Source of the DNA: Pseudophaeomoniella oleicola | Taxonomy: Eukaryota > Ascomycota > Eurotiomycetes > Phaeomoniellales > Phaeomoniellaceae | Assembly (NCBI GenBank): GCA_003868215.1 | Contig: QWDQ01000034.1 | Coordinates: forward strand, 62,001-126,000 | Reading direction: 5' to 3' | DNA: 64,000 nt | Shown here: positions 21,967-32,117 of the stretch, in pieces | How the letters are laid out: each line of letters opens with the position of its first letter | Position numbering within the stretch: the first letter of the stretch is position 1 | Notes under the pieces: generated by a model | Databases searched by the model: none | What the model saw: only the letters and a program-made list of their open reading frames with translations | What the model was told of the DNA's origin: nothing | Position numbers and translations under genes: made by a program

Positions 21967-22980
21967 ATGGATTCTTACGAAGCTGCACATCCCGCACCAG
22001 GAACACCACAGTTGTCTGTCAATGAGGTAGACTTTTGCTGGTGTGGAGATGTACTTGAATTTTCCCAAGAGATCTTTACTGAGTCAAACTGCGGCAAGCA
22101 CATGCACCTCAATTGTATTGAAAGGTTGCAGCGAATGTCTCTTCCAGATCTGGCGCCTTGCCCCTATTGCCGCGCGCTGCTTGACGAAGATACAGTACGA
22201 CGATCGATAACTACGGCAGACGTCCATGGTTTCCAAGCGAAACTAGACCGTCAACATGTTTGTATCGTCGAAACGTCTCAGGCAGTAAGTGACCTAGGTT
22301 TCCAGGAGTTCGAGTGGGAAACATGGTCTAACCTTGTTACAGAGGTGAAAAAGCTGAGCATGGAGATTCGTGATATGACGATTGCCCTAGGTGAATGGCT
22401 GACTGAACCAGACTTTCCGGGCTTGATGGGCGATCAGCTGCTCTCTGACTTGTCATGGAGGGAAGAACAGGCTGCGTCGTTGTATGAAGCGTTGGAACTG
22501 ATCAGTGCCAAAGAATATACTGGCTTAGCCGACAGGGTAAACTCATATGTTGGCTCTCTAGCAGAATTCCGTCATAATCTGGGCTGGGAAGAAGATGAAA
22601 CCATCAACTCTCAAGTGCAAGAACCAGCGACTCCCCCAACGACTGTCATGCTATCGGACTTGGAACAACACCAACAACCACCATCACAGGATCTACTGGC
22701 CGAATACGCCATGGAACTGACCTTTCAAGGTGACATGATGTACACAACTTACATACCGTTGACGCAGCATTACATAGAGCAGGTTGTTGGAACAACCAGC
22801 ATCGATGAACTGCTCCGGATTGCCTACAATGAATGCCAACCAGGTAAGAGGATATGGATGGTTCGTTCATCTGTCCCAGCACAGAGGCGCATCACATTCG
22901 AGCTCGAGGACAGGCCGCTTGAGTGGCGCCCGGTTGAGATTCGGAGTGTGGCCCCTGTCTGGGATGTCGCGGACGTATAA
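21967..22980 (+). CDS. RING-finger-like protein, function unknown
   Basis: Single exon, 337 aa from the first true ATG. An N-terminal RING-H2-like cluster is seen: Cys24-x-Cys26, Cys42, His45, His47, Cys50, then Cys65-x2-Cys68 (CPYCRALL). The first pair is spaced C-x-C rather than C-x2-C, which is unusual. The rest has no recognised domain: a helical region at about 100-200 and a C-terminal segment with a WMVRSSVPAQRR block. RING proteins often act as E3 ubiquitin ligases, but this is only inferred. It looks like one member of the expanded, poorly conserved RING families of filamentous ascomycetes. Confidence 0.78.
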   Translation: MDSYEAAHPAPGTPQLSVNEVDFCWCGDVLEFSQEIFTESNCGKHMHLNCIERLQRMSLPDLAPCPYCRALLDEDTVRRSITTADVHGFQAKLDRQHVCIVETSQAVSDLGFQEFEWETWSNLVTEVKKLSMEIRDMTIALGEWLTEPDFPGLMGDQLLSDLSWREEQAASLYEALELISAKEYTGLADRVNSYVGSLAEFRHNLGWEEDETINSQVQEPATPPTTVMLSDLEQHQQPPSQDLLAEYAMELTFQGDMMYTTYIPLTQHYIEQVVGTTSIDELLRIAYNECQPGKRIWMVRSSVPAQRRITFELEDRPLEWRPVEIRSVAPVWDVADV

Positions 22981-23760
22981 TCAGGATTACCACTTTCTGA
23001 TGTGAGAAGGGACGCTGTTTGAAACAAATAGGTAAGTCACAGGTAATTTATAGATCTACGGTATGTCAATTTCTCAATCCTCTGTTATTCCTAATGAGTG
23101 CACATTCCCCCTTTCTGGACATGTCCTGGTAGTATCCCTACCTTACGTAGCATATTGTAGGCCGCAAGCAGTCTCAGAACCATGGCGGATGTTAATAATG
23201 TCTCTCACTGGCCGGGATCTTGTAAGCCACTACCTCGGCTGCAACCAACTCAAAGTCTACACTGCAGTTCCTGGAAAGAAACGGTTTCAAGCATCTCCTG
23301 AGATGTTTGAATAGCTGGATGGTAGGGACCAGCATAAAGCGTTGTGATGTTGTAGTGTTGATATTACAGTACCACACCTCCAAAAGCAGCGGTGAAGTCA
23401 TCCAGATTCGGCAGTTAGGCAGTTAGGCAGTCAATTTCCCTGCAACATGCATCGAGTTGCAGTATCATCACGAATGGATCACAACTCGGCGTCAACAGAT
23501 AATATCTACTGTATCTAATCAACGCTGTCTGCCATCTGCTTTTTACCATGTGAAACATTCGACCCTCATCCATTCCTTGGCCACATCGCTTGTCGCAGTT
23601 CCGTACCTCTTATTGTTGATCCATTCCTCGATGCTCCGTGCAAGCTGCTGACGAGCCTGGCGCTCTGGAAATCAACTCCCCCTACATTAAATCGAACAAT
23701 AACAATCAGGAACTGTCGACCTTTCACTTCACTAGCAAAAACACGACCTGCATTTGCATC
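22981..23760. other. Intergenic region, no gene seen
   Basis: 780 bp between the RING gene and the coiled-coil gene. Contains a small tandem repeat (GGCAGTTA repeated, 23410-23431). Nothing else recognised. Confidence 0.5.
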
Positions 23761-24662
23761 ATGCCCCCGGATCTGAACTCGTTGCCTTCATCTCCTCTCC
23801 CTCAAACTACCTCTGTTGCATCTCCGATAGTCTCGCAGACCTTTTCTCCGCCTCTATCTCGTCGTACATCAACTATGGGGCCACCGCCGGTGCCTCAACC
23901 ACTTGCGCAGAATGCAAGCTCTCCTAGCTCGCCTCGGATTGCTGCAGATAATACAGCTGTTGGCTTTGGACCCGGTTCGTCATCTCGAAGAAAGATATAT
24001 ACAGTGTAGGCTAATCTACCTCTCTGATAGGACCATTAAGACATCCACATCCCATGACACCCACCGAGCTACACTTAGAACTTGAGAAGGAGCAGGAAGC
24101 AGTTGTGAATAGGCTCACCCGAGAGCTGAGCCTCTTGCGACAGCAAACAGCATCAGTGGTGTCGAATGCTTCATCTACATCTACATCGGTTGGAGATGCT
24201 ATGGTACCCACTTCAGCCCGCAGACATAGGTCGTCATCCAATTTGAGCACAAGAAGTATCAACGCCGTCACGGCTGGTGCTACTAGTGTTTCGGGAGTTG
24301 CGCCGGCTCGTGAGAGCTCTGTGGCTGGGTCAGCTAGACCATCTGCAGATCTACAAAGACCCAGTCTCAGTCGAGAAAGCTCGGTTGGGCCTCCACGATA
24401 TGCTACGGTGCGGCAGCCATCGCAAACAAGTGTATCAGGAGAATATACGCAGCATCCACGTTCTCCATCGGTTTCTGCCGCAGTAGCAGCTGCTCGTTAT
24501 GAGGAGGCAGCCTTTCACCGTGCAGAACTGGAGAATGTCAAGCGAGAGAACGATATCTTGAAACAACGCATTCGAGAGTTGGAGAGGTCATTAGCTACCA
24601 GGTCGGAGATTGAGGATTCAGAGAGTCGAGGTCGATCAAGCACGTCAGTGAGCCGACCGTAG
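23761..24662 (+). CDS. Conserved Ser/Pro-rich coiled-coil protein
   Basis: Exons 23761-23974 and 24031-24662 give 281 aa. The donor is GTTCGT, less common than GTAAGT, but the branch site (GCTAATC) and frame join (GFGPGPLRHPHPMTPTELHL) are good. The N-terminal 70 residues are a Ser/Pro-rich disordered region. Next comes a short conserved helix (LEKEQEAVVNRLTRELSLL), then a long Ser-rich linker, then a C-terminal coiled coil (about 225-265: AELENVKRENDILKQRIREL). I do not recognise a named family. The arrangement of two helices flanking a phosphorylatable linker suggests a scaffold or regulatory protein, but no function can be claimed. Confidence 0.8.
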
Positions 24663-25124
24663 AGGACGCAGGAAATGTTATCAGAGAAGGAGTTTCATTG
24701 GGATTATTTCTTTCACTATTGCTACGGAGGTAGCTTCACCCTGGGATTCAGTTCTTCTCAAGAGTTACCTATGGTTTATTCTAGACTGGTCTAGAAACTT
24801 CAAGTACAAGACACAGTTCCTTTCACGTGAAAATGAAGATTATTGCCTAAAATGGAGGGAGTTGTTTGTGGCTGATGATGCATTGTGTGGCTGTACCGTA
24901 GTTGAACGTAGTAGATGGCGCCACATCCCACCATGACGTACTCGCCCCGCCCAGCTCAGCCCGCCTACTATTTCGTATATTATGAGACGAGACAGCTCTT
25001 GTTTTGCACTGCTCCAAATCACCTCACTTACATTACCAAATCTCAATCATTCACATCAGCCTCTCACACCTTCATATATACACTGAACTACCTCTCAATC
25101 CAACCTCAGAAAACACCGTTGACA
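24663..25124. promoter_or_regulatory. vip1 promoter region
   Basis: 462 bp. A palindromic TTTCACGTGAAA element lies at about 24821-24832, roughly 300 bp upstream of the vip1 start. No gene seen. Confidence 0.45.
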
Positions 25125-26007
25125 ATGTCGACTACAGTTCACGTTCAAGGCATTTCCAGCTCCACGAGCCAGAAGGGTATGTTCATTGACTCATGGCAAT
25201 GACGTCTCAAGCTAACAACATACAGAGATTCAGGACTTCTTCAGTTTCTGTGGAAAGATCACAACCCTTGAAGTTTCAGGTTCAGATCCCAAGACCGCCA
25301 CTGTGACCTTCGAGAAAGAGACAGCCGCAAAGACAGCTCTCCTCTTAGACAACACCAACCTTGGCGGTAGCACAGTTCACGTCACAGCCAGCGGTGATGT
25401 TGGCAATGCCGCTCCAACTCAGACTACTGCCACCCATGAGGATGATCTGACGCAAGAAGACAAGCCTCGCTCTCGCATTCTCGCCGAATACCTAGCTCAC
25501 GGCTACCAAGTTTCCGACCAAACCATCGAAAAGGCACTCGCCCTCGACAAGCAACATGGTGTCTCTAACAGATTCACAACCTACCTCCAAAACTGGGACG
25601 AGAAGTTGAAGGCTAGTGAAAGAGCTAAGAGTATCGATGCCAAGTATGATCTCTCGACCAAGGCCAATACCACTTGGGCTGGCTTGACCAGCTACCTCGA
25701 GAAAGGACTTAGCACCCCAACGGGACAAAAGATCCACCATTTCTACATGCAGGGCCAGAAACAGGTTCTCGACGTACACAACGAAGCTCGCAGACTTGCA
25801 GACTTGAAGGCTGGAAAGAATGCACCAGAATCTGTACCTGGAACAGACAAGACTGTATGCAAATGCGGATCAGAGTCCGGCAAGTGTCCATGTCCTCCAG
25901 GTCAATGTGCATGTGCCAACTGCGCCAAAGCGGACCCCGCCGCTACTCAGGAAGTCAAGGAAGCAGCAGGTGAACATGCAGCAGATGCTACTCCTGCTAA
26001 AGCTTAA
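25125..26007 (+). CDS. vip1: RRM protein Vip1-like with Cys-rich metallothionein-like tail
   Basis: Exons 25125-25176 and 25226-26007 give 277 aa. The N-terminal RRM is rebuilt by splicing: MSTTVHVQGISSSTSQKE then IQDFFSFCGKITTLEV, with the RNP1-like strand TATVTFEKETAAKTAL. The middle is helical (KPRSRILAEYLAHGYQVSD, later YLEKGLSTPTGQKIHHFY) as in the fungal Vip1/RRM family. The last 50 residues carry a cluster of seven cysteines at about 228-248 arranged C-x-C-x6-C-x-C-x4-C-x-C-x2-C. This is the spacing plan of fungal copper metallothioneins with slightly longer loops. It could bind metal; this is inference from pattern only. RRM family assignment is good. Confidence 0.9.
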
Positions 26008-26638
26008 ATGTCCCTGGCACCTAAGACTTGGCCGTCATTCTGACCTTGGGTGAATGGCATTGCTTGATGAAGTCATGATGGATGGTACGATTGAAGTAAC
26101 TGAGCATTACATTATGAGGTTATGGCGAATTAGTAGCTAGCTAGCTTCCTTCCTAGGTTCTCCTTGTTCTTATACCCAACTCCGATAGTGAAGAACCCAA
26201 AAAGAAATTAACAATACAATGATTCTATCTTATCACGATATTTTCAACGTTTCCGCTGTGCACATATACATGCACGATACTAGTATGATCAACCGAGTAC
26301 ATTCTCATGGTCTTGTTGTATTCTCTTCCATCTACGTTTGCTCTTTCTCCCATAACAATCAAACCCCACCGATCATGGTCATGTCGAGCGGGCACTCCTT
26401 GCGGTCAAGAACAACATTTGTCTTGACTTCGAGGTTTTACGTTTCATGTCATTCCCTGGGTAGATTCAGTTCAGGTCAGATCACGGTAGAATTACTGTAA
26501 CATAAAATGTATATATCGATATACATCTGCAGTACGAAAATATTGATTCCCATCCACCACGTTCTTGTCTTCTTCTTCTTCTTTTATCTTAATCATCAAA
26601 CAGCACAATACAACACCAATTTCTCCGCGTGACACAAC
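26008..26638. other. Convergent intergenic region
   Basis: Shared 3' space of vip1 and the acyl-CoA ligase gene. AT-rich, with a (CTT)n run at about 26570-26583. No gene seen. Confidence 0.55.
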
Positions 26639-28554
26639 TCACAGCCTCGCCCTCCCCTCTCTAGCCTCTTTCTCATACATTTCACGAAGCTTCCGACGCA
26701 AGATCTTCCCGCTCGGGTTCTTCGGGATGGCGTCGATGAAGCGTACGCCGTGGTCGGTGGTGAGATGTTTGTATTTCGCGAGTTGCGGGTTCAGCCAAGC
26801 TGTGATCTGGGAGGCTTGGTCGTGGTCGGAGAGGTTGGAGGCGGGGGTCCGGACGATGTAGGCTCGGATGAGTTCGTCGGAGGATGTAGTAGTAGTAGCG
26901 GGGATGCCGATGACGGCGACGTCGAGGACGGAAGGATGGTCGAGGAGGAGGGATTCGAGTTCGGCGGGTGCGACTTGGTGGCCTTTGACTTTTATGAGCT
27001 CTTTGAGGCGGTCGACGACGTAGACGTAGTTTTCCGAGTCGACGTAGCAGATGTCGCCGGTTTTGAGCCAGTGGTCCTGCGTCAGGGTCGCCGCTGTTGC
27101 AGTGGGATTACGCCAGTATCCTTTCATGACGTTGGGGGCTCGGACCCAGAGCTCACCCTGGATGTGCCGCGGTAGTTCGAGGGACGGATTGAAGCTTTGG
27201 AGGTCCACTTCGGAAGACGGAGGCATGATGGCGATCTCACAGTTGGCGTTTGGTTCGCCGACAGAACTGTTGGTACAGGTCTTGTTTGCATCCCAGCCCA
27301 GGACCGAGCACGTGGTTCTGGACAAATGGTAAGCTCAGGGATGTGATGTATACAGCAACTCTTTACTTACTCTGTCATTCCCCATCCCTGTTTCAGGTTC
27401 ACGCTCTGGCTTTGAGCGAACAGCGCTTCTGCTTCAAGCTGGACATCCTTACCCAAAGGAGCGGCACCACACTTCATGGTCATAACAGAGCTGAGATCGA
27501 ACTTCCTCGCCATTGGACTCTTAACAAGCGCCACCACTATGGGAGGGACAAGCAGCAAAGTCGAGATCCGATACTTCTCAATACACTGCAACATCTGAAC
27601 AAAGTCGAACTTGGTCATAATGTAGACAGGGATGGCCAAGGTGAAAGCGCACGAGATGAATACAGACTGTCCGTAGGCATGATACATGGGTAGAAAACCG
27701 AGTGCCCGATAGAGATGCCGCTCCTTCTGATAGTCATTTCGCTCAGTTGTTTGGAGGCAGTCCTGTGTAGTATTTGCAACTATTCCATCAGATTTGTTAG
27801 TAACCAGTCTCCCAGGCAAGAGACAAGCCTCAATTTCAGAACGTATACTAAATTGGGTGTCATGACACACGAGTTGAAAGCTTCGAAATGAGGTTTGTCG
27901 ACGCTTACCGTAGTTCTTATGGGTGATTTCAACGCCCTTTGGCAGTCCTGTAGTCCCAGATGAGTAGTTGAGGGCTAATGTAGTATGACATGCTCCGGGT
28001 GCTCTAAGGTCATCCCAAACAAATGACCGTCCTTCCTCTTCTGGAACCAGCAAGTCTGCCCAACTGCGATATCCATCCTTGCCAGCAGTGTCGCCGTCGA
28101 ATATTTGGCTGTTGAAGACGAACAGCTTATCTTTGTCAAAGCCAAGGGAACCGGCCGCCTCGACAGCAACTTCCAATGCTTCGTCGTTGCAGAAGATGAA
28201 AGAGGGATCTGAGTCCTTGATCTGATATGCCAGTTCTCCGGCGGTGAATATGGGGTTAGCACCAGTGAAGATACCGCCGGCCATGACAATGCCCATGAAC
28301 GCTACGGGAAATAGTAGGTTGTTAGCAGAGAAGAGCAGGACCCGTTCACCGGCTTGGAGCCCAGCTTTGCGAAGCCCTGCGGCGAACCGCTGGCACCATA
28401 GCCGGTATCCTGCGCGGGTGAGGAACCGGCTTGGATTAAGAGCGTCGAGAAATTGCGGCGTGTGGTCATCCAGTAGCCCTGTTGGCGAGCCGAATAGATA
28501 CGTTGGAAGAGAACATTCTGGTAGATCTATAGTCCACCGTGACTGTATGGGCAT
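26639..28554 (-). CDS. 4-coumarate-CoA ligase-like acyl-CoA synthetase, PTS1
   Basis: Exons on the minus strand are 27909-28554, 27371-27779 and 26639-27317, giving 577 aa. Motifs of the ANL superfamily are complete: the P-loop YSSGTTGLPKG (near residue 198), GWGMTE (restored at the second splice), KTGDICYVD, the hinge DRLKELIKVKG, and the catalytic lysine in PKNPSGKILRR. It activates a carboxylic acid as acyl-AMP and then forms the CoA thioester; 4CL-like fungal members use phenylpropanoid or medium/long acyl acids. The C-terminus is ARL, a valid PTS1 tripeptide, so peroxisomal location is likely. The first intron is 129 nt, the second 53 nt. The start MPIQSRWTIDLPECSLPTYL is typical for the family. 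Confidence 0.94.
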
Positions 28555-29336
28555 AGTGGGAAAGATGTCAAGACTGAAATAGTAAAAAGAGATTTAAGAA
28601 GGAGAAACAAATGCTAGCAGATGCCGTATAGAGAGAAGAGAAGAGAGGAGAATCGAAGGAGAGGGAGCAGAATGGAGGGGAGGTGAGATGCTTCTTCTCA
28701 TCATGTCCATGTCAACTATCAATTCGTCCCGAATCGAGGCAACAACGACTTCACCTCGATCTTCCATGACGAACGGCCAGAGGTGATCTACCGACTGGCC
28801 GTGCAGGATCAACGATGTGCTGCAGTGTAATATTGGACTTTATCCATGGTACACCATTTCCTTGCGGGGGTATACGACTTGGGCAAGTGCCCACCAATGA
28901 TAAACATCGATATTCTCCTCAAAGCATGCGAATTGTGCTTCAAGCCTCGGTAAGTTAGTGCGATTCCCCTCTCGATCTCCTCGACAACCGAATCTTCCTG
29001 GAAAGTGATTTCTCAAGAAGAGCAAATAGCCGTTCGGAGTGATATCTAGGAATTCGAGTCGCTCGATTTGATGTACCTCGTTGAATTATTGGCATTGAAG
29101 AATGTACTGGACGAGCTTATCTAGGTACTGTAAGCAGCCATGACTCCATCAAAGCCTGATTGGAAGATCGAGGACCAATCATCATTGCAACTCAACTCTC
29201 ATCGCCTCAGATTAGAGCGGGGTGTTGTAGATGCGATGAGGCTGACAGTCTCTGAACTCCAACCTTGAGAAAAGACTCGTTCAGAGTATCGGGCGCCGTC
29301 AACATTGTCTTCAATATACGCTGTCCAAGTTACAAC
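28555..29336. promoter_or_regulatory. Divergent intergenic region, acyl-CoA ligase-HET
   Basis: 782 bp between divergent starts. The ligase side has a purine-rich leader (GAGAAGAGAGGAGAATCG-like, 28630-28690). No gene or repeat family is recognised. Confidence 0.45.
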
Positions 29337-31538
29337 ATGACTCTATGTGAGATCTGTAGAGAAATCATCGCAGCACTGTGGCTTGATGAAGATTCTGATG
29401 AAAAACCTGAGAGTGGTGTCTACCATCCGAGTCTACAATCGTTACTGGGTTCGGTCGAGAGTGGCTGCTTCGTATGCAAGACATGTTGGCAAGAACTCGG
29501 GATATCACTACAAGACGTGGATATCGACACTCCGTTCGGCTCGGAGTGGTGGCAGCCCTTTCAGCCTGCCTTGGATGTACTTCTGATTTATAATGGACAC
29601 AGCAAGATAGTAGAATTTGCCTCAGAAGACCTTGGTGACTTCGAAATCACACCTGCAAACAGATTAGGTCACAGCACATCCTCTGAAGCCTCGATGCAAT
29701 ATCTGCGCAATTGCCTTCGTCGTTGCTGTGAAACACATGAAACATGTGACTTCTACCGAAATCACAGCTTCGTCCCCTCACGTCTGATCAAGATCGACCG
29801 CCATCAACCAGAGATCTACCGTGTGGTCGCGACAGACGGTGATGCTGCCAAGCACGGTCCATATATAACTATCAGTCACGAGTGGCGTCAATCACATCTC
29901 CCACAACTGAATAAGGGGAATCTGCATCAACTGTCGCAGGGTAAGCGCATAGATGAGCTGCCAGCCCATTACCAAGATGCTATCAAGGTCTGTCAGGCCC
30001 TGGGATGTGAATCGATCTGGATTGATTCTCTGTGTATTCTACAAGACTCGCTCGACGATTGGACACATGAGGCCGAAACAATGGTTGACGTCTATTCCTC
30101 AGCACTATGCAATCTAGCTATCTCTACATTTGACACAAAGGGATGCTTTCGCGAGAGGGATCCCTACTGTTATGCTAATGAGTCTACCATTTGCACAGTG
30201 GAGGACAGAAGTATTGCAATCTTTTCTGAGTGCTTAAACAGCATGCCCCGAACAAGGATGTACGACAGACTATGGACAGAATACGTCCGGGATTCGCCAC
30301 TCAATAAGAGAGGATGGGTACTTCAGGAAACACTTTTGGCCCCAAGACTGATCTATTTAGGAAATGAGATTCTGTTCTGGGAATGCAACGAGACGACCTC
30401 ATGTGAAATTTTCCCACTGAGACTGCCGTCTATCATGGAAGCTCACCCATATCATTCAGGCCATATCCATAGCTTGTTTTCACGGCCATCCCTATACCAT
30501 ACGAAGAATGGAGAGGAACTCGCAGAGATATGGAAATCCTGGGAGGGTGTCCAGGACTCATATTGTGGCCGTCATCTGACGTACCAACGTGACAGACTCG
30601 TTGCCGTCTCTGCTCTTGCCAGAATGTTCGAGGGTCTTGTCAATGATCAATATCTTGCAGGATTGTGGCGGTCGCGACTGCACCTCGATCTGGGCTGGGG
30701 CATATACTCAGAACCCTTGGGCTCTCGTTATGAAGAAATGCGCTGCAGGACAGGCCGGCACGTAAAGAAGTCGATTGAACAGGATGCTATCTCGTCCTCC
30801 AAGAGCGAAGGTATCCCATCTTGGTCCTGGGCATCTGTATCCCGGCACACTACCTCATATTTCTCGTCGGGATCTGTCAGAAAGTCACTCATCACGATTT
30901 TGGGAACACATATTGAACCTGACGATGGCCAGCGTTTCACTAAGGTCACGTCCGGATGCCTGGAAATCCGAGGGTTGCTATTTCCTGGACGTATAGACAC
31001 CAATTTGGGAGCCGATAGATGCAACCATCATTACTATCTTGATCACTGTTCGATGGGGCTTATCATCCAAGATAGCTACTGTGCTCGACTAGATTGTATG
31101 TGTGAGCTCGAACAGGCACGAGACAGGTCTCTGGCTGTCTGGTTCCTACCCCTTTCTTTCTATGGTCATCATTCCCAGTACTTCTCCATAGCAGGATTAG
31201 TGCTAGCAAAATCCAAAGAGACAACATCTGAATATGTCCGAAAAGGCACTATACGCTGGGACTCGTGGGAACCAGAATCATCGTTACTTGTTCCAGCAAA
31301 GATCATTTCAGAAGCAGAGAGGTTGACGTCGATGACCGATAACGACCCGGCACCGCCAGCCAACTCCTCAATACACCCAATTTCATCTTCCACTCCCATG
31401 CCCGGCCCTCTCTCGCCAGAAGTCATGGAGACCTTGCATGGGATCAGAGAGTTTTTCGGCCAAGACAAAAAGCTCCAAAGTGCACGGGACCAGATACCAA
31501 AAATTCAGGCATCTTGGCAAGACATCACTCTTATATGA
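29337..31538 (+). CDS. Heterokaryon incompatibility (HET) domain protein
   Basis: Single exon, 733 aa from the first ATG; the frame is open a little further upstream without an ATG. The HET domain lies at about residues 175-330: YITISHEWRQS, then LPAHYQDAIKVCQALGCESI, WIDSLCILQDSLDDW and YSSALCNLAIS, which are the classical HET blocks. The downstream RGWVLQETLLAPRLIYLG block is also standard. An N-terminal CEICREI and CFVCKTCW cysteine region precedes it. HET proteins mediate non-self recognition and can trigger programmed cell death after hyphal fusion. No partner NACHT/WD or STAND gene lies next to it here. The frame is intact. Confidence 0.93.
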   Translation: MTLCEICREIIAALWLDEDSDEKPESGVYHPSLQSLLGSVESGCFVCKTCWQELGISLQDVDIDTPFGSEWWQPFQPALDVLLIYNGHSKIVEFASEDLGDFEITPANRLGHSTSSEASMQYLRNCLRRCCETHETCDFYRNHSFVPSRLIKIDRHQPEIYRVVATDGDAAKHGPYITISHEWRQSHLPQLNKGNLHQLSQGKRIDELPAHYQDAIKVCQALGCESIWIDSLCILQDSLDDWTHEAETMVDVYSSALCNLAISTFDTKGCFRERDPYCYANESTICTVEDRSIAIFSECLNSMPRTRMYDRLWTEYVRDSPLNKRGWVLQETLLAPRLIYLGNEILFWECNETTSCEIFPLRLPSIMEAHPYHSGHIHSLFSRPSLYHTKNGEELAEIWKSWEGVQDSYCGRHLTYQRDRLVAVSALARMFEGLVNDQYLAGLWRSRLHLDLGWGIYSEPLGSRYEEMRCRTGRHVKKSIEQDAISSSKSEGIPSWSWASVSRHTTSYFSSGSVRKSLITILGTHIEPDDGQRFTKVTSGCLEIRGLLFPGRIDTNLGADRCNHHYYLDHCSMGLIIQDSYCARLDCMCELEQARDRSLAVWFLPLSFYGHHSQYFSIAGLVLAKSKETTSEYVRKGTIRWDSWEPESSLLVPAKIISEAERLTSMTDNDPAPPANSSIHPISSSTPMPGPLSPEVMETLHGIREFFGQDKKLQSARDQIPKIQASWQDITLI

Positions 31539-32117
31539 GCCGTTCCCATCCATGTCATACCCTTCTTCGGACGGATCGCTTGGGGAATGGTGGAAAGAGA
31601 GGATGATGGTGCTGAGCAGGTCTGTCTGGTTCCTTCCTCGAGGAGACCAACAGACAAACAGACAGCAGGAGAGTCGCAGATGTCCCGATGCGGTTCATGT
31701 ACGGGTGCAGAGAGAGAAAGAGAGAGAGAGAGAGAGGTATTGGTCGTCTCACTAACAGTATCTTCATACCTTCTTGGGTTTCATGTCATCAATCTTAGGG
31801 CGTTCTAAGGGTGTTCGAGTTTCATTCGGTCGATCAAGGGAAGAATTGATGGACATCTTCAGCGTGGTCTGAGTAATCATGAAGAACAACATCCTCGCTC
31901 GTCCTTCAACCTTTGAGGAACTGTTATCGTACTGGCTGGAAACTTTTCATAGAGGCTTATCCTACATTAGATAGGTTGTCAAAGATTCTAGAGAATTCCG
32001 TGTTGGTTGATGAAACCTATTTATGTCTAATTTGATATTGGAAGTACGTATATGTATATATATCCTGAGAAAAGTGTATGCATGATTGCTGTCGCTCGCC
32101 CTGAGAAAGAAAGAGTT
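31539..32117. other. Convergent intergenic region with GA microsatellite
   Basis: Shared 3' space of the HET gene and the membrane protein gene. Apart from the GA repeat nothing is recognised. Confidence 0.5.
31709..31737. repeat. (GA)n microsatellite
   Basis: A 29-bp nearly pure AG dinucleotide run with one interruption (AAAG). Confidence 0.85.

Noticed and set aside
26750-27175. Plus-strand Gly/Val/Asp-rich frame over the acyl-CoA ligase
   Set aside because: Low-complexity antisense shadow of the C-terminal ligase exon.
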